A stretch of DNA of 64,000 bases from Sambucus nigra (lineage: Eukaryota; Streptophyta; Magnoliopsida; Dipsacales; Adoxaceae). Under the pieces are notes generated by a model. The model made no database searches and was not told the origin of the DNA. It saw nothing but the letters and a program-made list of their open reading frames with translations. Below, in pieces: positions 12,584 through 21,465 of this stretch; the stretch's first letter is position 1; each line of letters opens with the position of its first letter. Both the position numbers and the translations under genes were made by a program. The stretch spans positions 279,362,109 to 279,426,108 of the forward strand of contig OX422222.1 of the NCBI GenBank assembly GCA_949130495.1. The letters are read 5' to 3'.

Positions 12584-13540
12584 GGATTAAATGAATGAAT
12601 GGATATTTATTATGGTTAAATCTATCTACGGTGATAATTGTAGATAACGGTGAATAGAGAAAGATAATTGAATTAAGTTAATGAATGTTTATTGAAAAAC
12701 TTAATTCATATTAATGAGAAATGATTCATGTTAATGAGAAACGATGAGAAATGTAAATGAATAATAATGTGACGTATGGTATGGGACATACGGGGATTAT
12801 GATATTGGGATGGAATTATAATATGGAGACTAGAAAAGAGTAACCATTAACTAGGAGGTTAATAGGAAACGTTAAGTGTGCACTCTAGTTGAGAGGTGAG
12901 AATGGCAAGTGAGAGTTGGGTCTAACATGTACATAATAAAAGATTTATTGCACTTGTTAAATACTTGCTGTTTTAAAACTCATTTTCACAATCGGGATCT
13001 GACCCGTTTCCTTGCATATTTTCTTTTCTATTGTATCTTCTATATCAGGTGTCCAGCAACAGGGACGCCAACCTTAGCGGATTATGACAGGCTATGGATT
13101 TATGGAATTTTGCTTAGACCCCTATCATCATTTGATTCACAGTATTCTCTTAGTAGGGCATGTCGTCCAAAGGATTCAGTTATCTTCTTCTATCGGGGTC
13201 AAATACTATGGTATTTGTGTCATTTTAATACATTTGATATTGTTGGGATTACTGTAATGGATTAATATTATTTGGGAATGTTTATTCCAATTGCATTCAA
13301 ATTATTTGGTGTCATCTAATTGGTTATCAATGTTGTAGAATAAAATGTGTTGTGTTATTCTTAAACTGGAACTGGATTTTGTTAAATTAAAATTTGAAAA
13401 GTTTTTAACACCATCTTAATTGAGTATTGGGTGAGTTGTAAATGTTTTCGACAGTGATGCTAAGAATGAGCCAATTGTATATTATGTTTTAATTTGGTAT
13501 GGGACTAGCCACCCGGTATTTAATTAGGCGGGGTGTTACA
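10347..13540 (+). mobile_element. Solo LTR, chromovirus/Del-type Ty3/gypsy, 3194 bp
   Basis: The unit begins TGTAATACACCG and ends GGGGTGTTACA, and is flanked on both sides by ACTGG (10342-10346 and 13541-13545), a perfect 5-bp target duplication. No internal retroelement genes are present, so this is a solo LTR left by LTR-LTR recombination. The start and end resemble LTRs of Del/Tekay-like chromoviruses. It contains a (TA)n array and a short His-codon-rich CAC repeat at 10943-10965 without gene value. It lies between the two antisense genes of Tat element 1, separating gene A from its upstream palindromes. Confidence 0.92.
12525..12581. repeat. (TA)n microsatellite
   Basis: About 28 AT units in the solo LTR. 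Confidence 0.97.
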
Positions 13541-13550
13541 ACTGGACTGA

Positions 13551-13589
13551 CCTGCCGATAGGCAGGACAAGGTGCTTGTCGATCGACAA
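13551..13589. promoter_or_regulatory. Pair of CGAT-centred palindromes upstream of antisense gene A
   Basis: CCTGCC-GATA-GGCAGG at 13551-13566 has 6-bp arms, and TTGTCGATCGACAA at 13576-13589 is a perfect 14-bp palindrome. Similar sites occur before the PMD antisense gene and in the LTR promoters. Their role is unknown; a transcription-factor site or hairpin is possible. Confidence 0.5.
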
Positions 13590-13957
13590 CCCCCTACTTC
13601 TGGAAATTTTCCTTTTTCCCTCTTTTGACAAAATTTAAAAAACTCAAAATAAATTGATATTCTCAACCGAATTTCAAAAATCCCATTTTCATCTTTATAT
13701 AAATTCTCAATTTGAATAAAACTTTCTTTCAAAATCCCAAAAATATTTCTCTTTACGGTCTTAGTAGCAAAGTAAAAAGCGCGTGTGCATTCATTCATTC
13801 ATCATTAACAAAAGATAATAAAAAAACTTCATTGCATTGCAAGACATTTCTCTGTGTTACATCAATCTTGCAGTAAAATAAAAAAAATAAAAAAAGGGAC
13901 TCAGCCCGAACCCAATTTCCCTCTCTCTCTCTCTCTCCTAATCTTCACCTCTTTCTC
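13590..13957. other. Spacer between palindromes and PMD gene end
   Basis: AT-rich with a (CT)9 tract at 13921-13938. No gene is seen. It lies downstream of the PMD antisense gene and would hold its 3' end. Confidence 0.4.
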
Positions 13958-16030
13958 CTAAGAGCTTCCACCCCTGCGACGTGCTCTCTTTCCCCGATGG
14001 AAAGATGATGCACTACCCCTACCTGAACCAGACTCCTCCCTAGATGAGGCAGACAACACCAAGTAAGAAGGAATAGGAACCGTGTCCTTAATATGGGCAG
14101 TCGCCGAAGATATCCAGTCCCTAATATCCCTCAGCCAAGTGGTGGACACCTGGACGTGCTGCAAGAAAAGGAAGAATCGGTGTCAAGCAAAAAGTATCAA
14201 AAGAATCCAAAGGATAAGAACAGAAAAGATATACCTTAGGACGAAGAACCTCCTCTGTCAAACCCAAATCCTCTAGGTCCATCGCATGAGGACGATGCAG
14301 TATAGGCACCATCCCTCCATCAGCCCGTCGGATATTGTACGAAGGAGTATACAGTCGCACAAAGGGAACTTCCGAAGTTGTCACCACCGTAGATGTCGAA
14401 GGACCGCCATCGCTGTGGGAGGACCCCACCAGCCGACTCGAACCCGCAAGAGGGAAGGGCAGTGCATCATATATGCTGGGAGCCATCAGACATCTCGTCA
14501 CAAAGTCCATATAATCATACGGTACAGCCGTATCAGTGTATAGTAGGTAGGACTCATCAATCATCATCGCGATCCTTGAATCCTCCGGCAGCAGCCGCTC
14601 CCGCTTGATAGACATAGGGGGCCTCACAGGTGGCACCACCACCTCTCCCTCAATAATTTATCAGACTACCCTCTCCCTAAGATACCTAGATTGGCCAAAC
14701 TCATGCGCCAGCAAATGCCTCATCAGCGCATTTACCACAGTCAACCCCATGTCCTGAACGGTCGTCCCCCAAGGGTAAAAGGTCACCTAAAAAATCCCCA
14801 GTAAAATATAAGCAAACATAGAATTAGAGCACACAAAGGCCATTCAAGACCTGACACACCACCTCTAGAGAGCGAGACCTACTTGACTGCCGATTGGCCT
14901 TGCACCATCGATGCAATCGGTAAAAATACCCAACGGTCTCATCCTTCAAAGCAATCAGTTGGGTATTACACCCAATCACCTCATAGAACCACGTCTGCTA
15001 AAGACAAAAAATTTGCAATAAACAAGAGATGCATAAGGAAAATGTGAATGCATGAAAGGAAAATGCATAAAATTAAAGAATGATTCAAGAAGATACATGG
15101 ATCTAGTGAAAAACTGTCAAAATCACCGACTGAATGCATCCAAGGAAAAATAAAGGGTCGCCAAAGTCAGGCTCCCCCAATCATATAGAGGGATATTAAA
15201 AAACATCCTCACATATGGTAAAAACCATAAGTGGACAACGTCACCGCTCGACTCCACCAAAAATCCCCACAACACTAGCAAAATAAATAACCGGGCCATC
15301 TGCCTCACCTGCAGCCTGTCCCCCACATTAATCACCCTGCCCAGCAAAATATCCTTCAGCAGCGACAGCTGGATGAAGTCCCCAGACACTATCCTCCCCA
15401 CATCACCAAGCGCCGCATGCACCACCTCTGGACTCACCCGCAAAGAGTGATCCACCTCTATCTAATCTTCATCACAATCCAGCCCCAGAAGCAATTGCAC
15501 ATCTATGGGAGTCATAGTCATCTCCCCAAAACCAAAATGAAAGGTATGGGTAGTGTCCCACCACCTCTCCCCCAGAGCGCATAAGACTTTTGTCGAACGA
15601 GGCGTCTCATCTAGCACATACGCCAACCTCCCAAAGCCTACTGAGGATACAACCCAATGCACAACAGGTGGAAGATGCTCCCAGACATCTTTAAGCCCCG
15701 TTGTCCTGCGGGCACGCATATTCGACAAAGAAACATCAGACTGCCAAAAGAGAAAAACCTTGTCAGAATCCAAAAAAATAGGAAAATCCCCCCCAAAAAA
15801 AGAATGCCAAAAGTCATTTTACTTACATAACCACCAGGGTTCACCACCCTCGAAGAGTGATGATGTGACAACTCCCTTAGCAAGGTCCACTCATCCGCAA
15901 CCAGCTCGAATGTGTCAAAAGAGTTCTCACTCCCCAAAGAAAGAGGTGCCCTGTCCCTCCAATCCACGTTTTCCCAGTCATCAGTAGCCAACTATTCCCG
16001 GTGTACTGCAGTGCTCACAAAAGTGGCCAT
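13958..16030 (-). pseudogene. Antisense gene B: plant mobile domain (aminotransferase-like PMD) protein, decayed
   Basis: The minus-strand ATG is at 16030 (MATFVSTAVHRE, then a stop). Exon 1 has LVADEWTLLRELSHHHSSRV and ends at a GTAAGT donor near 15826. The next exon begins after a CAG acceptor near 15743 and carries the PMD core: HWVVSSVGFGRLAYVLDE, RWWDTTHTFHFGFGEMTMTP and DVQLLLGLD. Further on is YDWGSLTLATLYFSLDAF, the tryptophan-glycine segment of the same domain. A Ser/Arg-rich tail ends at 13958 with KRARRRGGSS. Stops at 15459-15461 and around 14650-14990, and the early stop, mark a pseudogene. PMD proteins occur both in transposons and as host silencing factors of the MAIN/MAIL1 type; here the position inside a Tat element, opposite to pol, makes it element-borne. 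The biochemical function of PMD is not known. Confidence 0.8.
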
Positions 16031-16124
16031 TTTTCAGATTACAGAATGCTAGAAAAATTCGCAGAAGAAAGTTGCGGAAAGAGAGAAGGCAAGAAGCTGT
16101 GAAAAATAAGGGGAATTATCCCCC

Positions 16125-16132
16125 TTTATATA
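16125..16132 (-). promoter_or_regulatory. TATA box of PMD antisense gene
   Basis: TATATAAA followed by GGGGGATAATTCCCC on the minus strand, about 95 bases upstream of the ATG at 16030. It sits in a short non-coding stretch and directs transcription against the retroelement. Confidence 0.6.
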
Positions 16133-16174
16133 GGATGCCAAGGGTCATACAGATCGTCAATGCACTCCCACCTA

Positions 16175-16264
16175 CTGATCGGCACTGACCTTTTACCTTC
16201 TCGAGGTAGTCCAAAATTTTGTGCCACTGCCGAATGGCACCCTCCATACCATGCCGATCGGCAT
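16175..16264. promoter_or_regulatory. CGAT-type palindrome cluster upstream of PMD antisense gene
   Basis: ATGCCGATCGGCAT (16251-16264) is a perfect 14-bp palindrome. TGCCGAATGGCA (16228-16239) and CTGATCGGCA (16176-16185) are variants. The perfect palindrome lies 119 bp from the TATA box, the same distance as for antisense gene A once the solo LTR is removed. Confidence 0.5.
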
Positions 16265-16674
16265 CCCCCATAAATTTCCGTACACAAATTCCTTAAAAAT
16301 ACCAAAAAACCTTAAAAAATCCTCAGAAAATTCCTAAAAATCCCGAAAAGGATTTAGAACATTTTCACAAACAAAATTTTGCACTTCCTCAAGCAGAACC
16401 CCTATTTCCCTAGTAGAACTCTCAAAAGACAAGCGAATATCTCCCCGACAACTTCCAAAACTTTAGGATCATCTCCTATTCCGCAAAGGTCTCAATTTTC
16501 CCCGAGAAATGCATCCAAACCCTGGACCACTTAATCACTTCCCCAACATCAAATTGGTTGTTCCCCCGGTAAAGTCTCTAGAACACACACAAGGATTTCA
16601 CCAACAATCATCTCCCCAGATAAAATCAAAATCACGAGGTAATTTCCCTGGCAAAGTTCCCCGAGAACATCTCA
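16265..16674. other. Non-coding stretch before tandem array
   Basis: No gene seen. A/C-rich; contains repeated 'ccttaaaaa' and 'ccccgag' words. It belongs to the region between antisense gene B and the 3' LTR. Confidence 0.4.
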
Positions 16675-17420
16675 AACTTAAGCCCAAAGAATTGGCTACG
16701 ACCTGCAGAATTAGTCACCTCAATTTAATCTCACGTAATTGGCTTCGACCCGCAGAATTGGTGATTTCAAACTTAAGCCTGTAGAATTGGTTTTGACCCG
16801 CAGAATTGGTCATCTCACCTTAAGCCCGTAGAATTGGCTTCGACCCACAAAATTGGTCATCTCACCTTAAGCCCGTTGAATTGTCTTTGACCCACATAAT
16901 TGGTCATTTTAAACTTAAGCCCGCAGAATTGGCTTCGACCCGCAGATTTCGTCATCTCACCTTAAGCCCGCAGAATTGGTCATCTCACCTTAAGCCCGCA
17001 GAATTGACTTCGACCCACAGAATTGGTCATATCACCTTAAGCCCGAAGAATTGGCTTCGACCCACAAAATTGGTTATCCCCAACTTAAGCCTGTAGAATT
17101 GGCTTCGACTAGCAGAATCGGTCATCACAACCTAAGCCCTCAGAATTGTCTTTGACCCGCAGAATTGGTCACCCCCATCATTTTTGTAGGTCCTCGGAAT
17201 TGACCTAAATATTTCCTTTAAGACCATCCCCAACATGCCACTTTAAGCCCTTAGAATTGGCTTCGACCCTCAGAATCGTTCACCCTCATCTCCAAGCCCT
17301 CAAAATTGGCTTCAACCCGCAAAATTGGTCACCCTCATCTTCAAGCCCTTAGAATTGGCTTCGACCCACAGAATCGGTCATCCTCATCCTTAGGTCCTTT
17401 GAATCGACCTCGACCCTCCG
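16675..17420 (+). repeat. Degenerate tandem array, about 47-bp unit
   Basis: About 14 imperfect units built from 'cttaagcccgcagaattgg', 'cttcgacccgcagaattgg' and 'tcatctcac' words; one counted period is 47 bases. Units contain the weak inverted repeat GACC...GGTC around CAGAATT. The array in the opposite-strand copy at 62930-64000 has the same place relative to the LTR but an 80-bp unit. Tandem repeats just upstream of the 3' LTR are known from Ogre elements. Confidence 0.85.
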
Positions 17421-17599
17421 GTCATCCTCTTTCAAAGGCACCATGTGGTGTCTATTCGACGGCTATCGTTTATTCCAAACTCACCCATCGAGGGTCTCTA
17501 TATACAACACATTCTAATACCCCCTAACCTCTCCTTAGGTCCATTGCACCTCCCTTCATCATTGCAAACCCAAGTCATACCCCGAGTACTGACCTAAAG

Positions 17600-18270
17600 G
17601 CCATTGGGCACTCCCAGGCTCCGTTTGACCAAAAGTCAAACTCTTCATCTCAAACGAGACTAAATGAATATTCGAAGGGAACTAAAACCCCATTCCAACG
17701 GTCCCTCTCGTGTGCAATTCTAACTTACGGTGCGGACGAACAAATCGTTTTCCCCCAAAATTCGATCAGGAGGTCACCAGGTGCTCCCAAGCTTCGTTTG
17801 ACCAAAGTCAACTCTTTATCTCGACTGAGACTAAATGAATCTTCGAAGTGAACTGAAACCCCTTTCCAACGGTCCTCCCTATGCGCGTTTCTGACTTACA
17901 ATACGGACGAACTATCTGTTTTACTCTGAAAGGTCACTGAACGCTTCCAGGTCCTGGTTGACAAAAGTCAACTGCTTGAACCAAGTCAAAATCTTTTTAA
18001 TGTCTAAGTAAATCTCCTTACCTTTCCAATGGTCCACCCCGTGCGCGATTCTAACTTACCATGAGGACGAACGATTCGTTTGCGTCCGATAATTCCCCGT
18101 CCAATGGATTGACGAATGCTTCCGAGCCACATTTAACATAAAGTCAACTCTCAGACTCAGGAGAAGTCCAAAAGACTTTCGAATGTCTCTGAATTATCTT
18201 TCCAACGGTTCACCTCGTGCACAATTCGGATCAACGATTTGCGTTCTACGATCGATTTTACGATGGAACC
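17600..18270 (+). repeat. Four tandem U3 repeats, about 165 bp
   Basis: Each unit carries GGACGAAC (17735, 17902, 18064) preceded by 'gcgattctaacttac', a 'ccaacggtcc' word and a 'gaccaaagtcaactc' word. Periods counted are about 167 and 162. The same set is in reverse complement at 62100-62760. They lie upstream of the TATA box and may act as enhancer repeats; that is inference. Confidence 0.75.
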
Positions 18271-18303
18271 TGAAAGAGATTGTCAAACGGTAGGTTCCAA
18301 ACC

Positions 18304-18390
18304 CTGCCTATCGGCAGTGTGCCTGAACACACCTGCCGATTGGCAGGAGTAGGACAATGTCGATTGTCAATGCCCTGGGCCTATAAAAAG
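18304..18390 (+). promoter_or_regulatory. LTR promoter: three palindromes plus TATA box
   Basis: CTGCC-TATC-GGCAG (18304-18317), CCTGCC-GATT-GGCAGG (18332-18347) and GACAAT-GTCG-ATTGTC (18353-18368) lie just before CTATAAAAAGGAGG (TATA at 18382-18388). Transcription of the element should start about 30 bases later. The palindromes match those upstream of both antisense genes. Confidence 0.7.
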
Positions 18391-18852
18391 GAGGGCATAA
18401 CCTCATTCTAAGAGAGAGGAAAATCAGAGATCCATTACTCTCAGCAAGCATAGAAAATCCCTCTAGAAGTCAGCGTGATTTCCACATCCAAATCCCTTTC
18501 CAACCTTCACCTTTCATCGCCTCTTTCCTCAAATTTTGTTAATTAAGTATCCTCCATCATCACCTAAGTGCAAGGGCTACTCCCCAACATCCAAGATCAA
18601 TCTCAAGATCTTCAAGAAGGTCCAACTTTCTCAACTCTCTCTTTAAATCCCCCTAAATTCGCATTAATTTGTTTTATTACTTAGCACTTTTATTCTCTCA
18701 TCTCTCATCTCACATATCTTAATATACTTTCTATTTAGTATTATTGTACATCTCTTATTTTCATATAAATAAAACCCAAAAATATAAGAAATATAGGATT
18801 TGCTCATAAACTCCAAACGGGAATTCTCACAATTTTCTCACAACTAAAACAC

Positions 18853-18858
<6 letters not shown>

Positions 18859-18907
<49 letters not shown>

Positions 18908-18908
18908 A
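18859..18908. repeat. (CA)n then (TA)n microsatellite in R-U5
   Basis: About 19 CA units followed by a short TA run. The reverse copy at about 61470-61490 has only a short TG run, so the array expanded here. Confidence 0.95.
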
Positions 18909-19449
18909 TAGAACTCCTCGATTGGATTTATGGGATAAATCCCCCCCCCCTCATTTTGCATACGAACTACGTGGACTTTGATTCCTCTATAGGCTACATA
19001 GGCGTCTCGGTGTAAAACCCGTGACTCGAGTCCTATTCCTACTTTTCTCTCATTTTCTATTTTTTCTATATTCTTTAAACTCAATTCTCTTAAATTATAT
19101 ATATTTACATATACATATATTTGTTCTTAGTGGCGTATTATTCCATGTGTGTTATTGTTCCGTTATAACGATCAACGTGAGGATAATCGTGCAAATCCTA
19201 TTTTCTAATATTATTTTTAGGAACATTCCTACGGATGACTCGCTTTATCTCTTCAATGATACAAGTTTATGATTCATATCTCCACTATGTATACACATGC
19301 ACACATACCACGGGGAAATAAATGAAAATAGCAACAATCCATCTTTCTACATTTTCACCTCATCAACGACGCCGGTCGAAGAGCCCCCGAGAGGGACGCA
19401 CGGGACCAAAGGGATCCTCTCCCGCCATAAGGATCAGGGATGGCCATAG

Positions 19450-19467
19450 TGGCGACTCCGCTGGGGA
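19450..19467 (+). other. Second primer binding site, tRNA-Arg type
   Basis: Identical 18 bases to 243-260, placed two bases after the LTR end at 19448. Its presence shows this LTR also served as a 5' LTR. Confidence 0.85.
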
Positions 19468-20224
19468 TTCTTTCATTTTGAGGGATAGACTCTATTTACA
19501 TGGGTGTTTTATTTTCTTATATATCCCCCTATTTGCATGTTCCCCTTTTACTACTCATGTGTACCTCATGATTATGCTTCTATTCGCACACTTGTAGAAA
19601 ATTCTCCATGTACACTTCACACCACGTGCACCTAGGATCACATATATCCCCATATTGCATGCATCACGCATACTTGGTATACTATTGGTACTCATAATTT
19701 TCTCCCTAATGGTCAAGATTAAGAAAGATACTCTCATCATAAGATACTAATAAGAGAATCATGCATGATTCACACAATATCACTAAAGAGCATTGTGATT
19801 GACCAAATTTGGTCCAGTAACTGGAGGGTCACTTCGTGATGGGCGCTGATCCAGCAGGGCGTAATTAGCCTAAGCATATGACTCTCACCTTTCATCGGCC
19901 AAGTACCTTCGACGTATATTGAACGGCTCCCCCACATCATACCGCTTGACCAAATTCATGACGGGAGGTATATCATAGGGAACTCGTTCACGTACACCGA
20001 GTATATCGAATTCGCTCTCACACGTATCGTCCCTAGGAGGTATATAGTGATACAATTCATGTACAATTAGGTATATCAAATGGCTTGTCCACGCGTATCG
20101 ATTGACCTAAAAATGCAAAAGGTATATTATGGAAGCCACGTCGAATGGGGGAACCCTTTTCGATTTACCCAACCAACTGAATACCCGCATATAGGTGTCA
20201 AGCCTAGGACACACATATTAGATT
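19468..20224 (+). other. Leader fragment of a second Tat internal region, cut at 20224
   Basis: It matches 261-1020 base for base with scattered changes. Homology ends at 'atattagatt' (1020 versus 20224). No gene is present; it is joined to a chromovirus fragment after five extra bases. Confidence 0.85.
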
Positions 20225-20229
20225 ACCAG

Positions 20230-21450
20230 TTCATGAGGTCCATGAATGCAGCAGGGGAATTTATCAAGTCGAAAGGCATGACCAAAAACTTGTAATGTCC
20301 GTATCTCGTTCGAAAAGATGTCTTAGGGATATCTTCCTCCCTAACTCGCAATTGGTGATACCTAAATCGGATATCAATCTTGGAGAACCCGCCCTCTCCC
20401 CGTAACTGATCAAATAAATCACCGATTCTAGGTATAGGATATTTGTTTTTCACCGTCACCCTATTCAGTTGTTGATAATCAATGCAGAGTCTGAGAGTAT
20501 TGTCCTTTTTTTTGCAAAAAGGACCGGTGCTCCCCAAGGGGACACACTAGGGAGTATAAAACCCTTGCTAGTGAGATCATCCAACTGAAGTTTTAATTCT
20601 TGCAAATCCATCGGGGCCATCCGACGAGGAGGGATGGAAATAGGTGAAACACCCTGATGAATATCAATAGCAAAATCAATCTCTCGACTCGGGGGTAATC
20701 CGGGAAGTTCCGTAGGAAATACATTGGGAAAATACTACACAATAGGATAATCTGTAATCACATATACAGGCTCTTCTTGCGCCATAATACTTATTAACCA
20801 TCTAAAGAAATGTTTCTGATATCGGGTAGAAGAGAATTTAAAAGGATAATTTATGCTCTACTCACTGCTAAAGCGATAGTGAGACCCATCTGGGAGAGAT
20901 ACTGACACACTGTGCCGATGCACTCGATAGTGGCATGGAAACTGGATAACCAATCCATAGTGAGGATAACTTCAAAGCCATCCATATCCATTAATATAAG
21001 ATCATACTTCAGAATATAGTCTCCAGCTATGATTACACAATTCCAACAGACTTTGCTAAGGACAACACATCAACCACTGGGCAATCCCACAAATATGGGT
21101 GGGCTAAACTCAACTACCTCTAACCCCAAACAGAAATCTAAGGAACTAGATATAAATGAATGAGAAGCTCCTTTAGTACCACTGAAGGTCAAAGGGTTCA
21201 GTCATTGAAAATCTTTCAGCATAGAAGTTGTAGTAGTACTTTCTACAGTCCCGCTACGATTACCCCTCTCTCGCTATGAGAGAGTGTCAGCTAACTGACG
21301 CACGACCCTTTCCATGCGTTGAAGCTCGCTATTCCCAGAAGCTCCATTATTATGCCTAGCTTCCAACATGTAATTTAATATACTAGTTTATTCGAGGAAA
21401 CATAAATAAGGAAGACGTGTTATCACTCTGTCGCACATGTGGATCCTAAT
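20230..21450 (-). pseudogene. Internal copy 1: gag tail, protease, start of RT (cut in RT)
   Basis: Minus-strand reading from the PBS gives a short gag tail (ELQRMERVVRQLADTLSR-like, 21380-21265). A protease domain follows with SGTKGASHSFISSSLDF and YDLILMDMDGFEVILTMDWL. The RT N-terminus is at 20840-20230, with [20 protein letters not shown] and [18 protein letters not shown], ending at [11 protein letters not shown] where the sequence breaks. The protease motif reads T-K-G-A-S where D-(S/T)-G-A-S is expected, so the catalytic Asp is missing. This copy has no CACTA insertion and shows the empty site at 20898-20901. Confidence 0.8.
20898..20901. other. Empty target site of the CACTA element in the sister copy
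   Basis: Here GAGAGAT runs directly into ACTGACACACTG. In the other copy the same words are split by the CACTA element, with GAT on both sides. This shows the site before insertion. Confidence 0.9.
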
Positions 21451-21462
21451 GCTCTGATATCA
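21451..21462 (-). other. PBS of internal copy 1, initiator tRNA-Met type
   Basis: Minus strand TGATATCAGAGC, one change from the plant initiator-Met PBS TGGTATCAGAGC, three bases inside the LTR end. Confidence 0.7.
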
Positions 21463-21465
21463 AGT

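Larger units (their letters stand above)
17444..19448 (+). repeat. LTR of Tat element 1 (second copy), start tentative
   Basis: The end at 19448 is fixed by the following PBS and by match to 1-241. The start is tentative: TGTGGTGTCTA at 17444 mirrors the CCACA end, and a matching TGCGGTGTCTA occurs in the reverse copy at 62894. Between them are about 165-bp U3 repeats, a palindrome/TATA promoter near 18304-18390, a CA/TA microsatellite, and R-U5. Compared with the copies at 1-241 and 60742-61150 it lacks about 190 bases near 19335. Confidence 0.65.
1..20224 (+). mobile_element. Tat/Ogre-type Ty3/gypsy retroelement 1, composite LTR-internal-LTR-partial internal
   Basis: The order is end of LTR (1-241), PBS, long leader, gag, PR, RT, RNase H, archaeal-type RNase H, integrase, two antisense genes, tandem repeats, second LTR (about 17444-19448), then a second PBS and the first 757 bases of another internal region. 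Two RNase H domains, a tRNA-Arg-type PBS, long leader and LTRs, and antisense genes between pol and the 3' LTR are marks of the Tat lineage of Ty3/gypsy elements, to which Ogre belongs. The coding region is decayed by many stops and frameshifts, so it cannot move by itself. A 3.2-kb solo LTR of another family is inserted at 10347. The left end lies outside the window. The restart of an internal region after the second LTR means that LTR is shared by two units. Confidence 0.85.

Noticed and set aside
13958..16030. PMD gene as a host gene or MULE-captured gene
   Set aside because: No MULE ends or target duplication around it; it lies between pol and 3' LTR of the Tat element on the opposite strand and shares the promoter palindromes.
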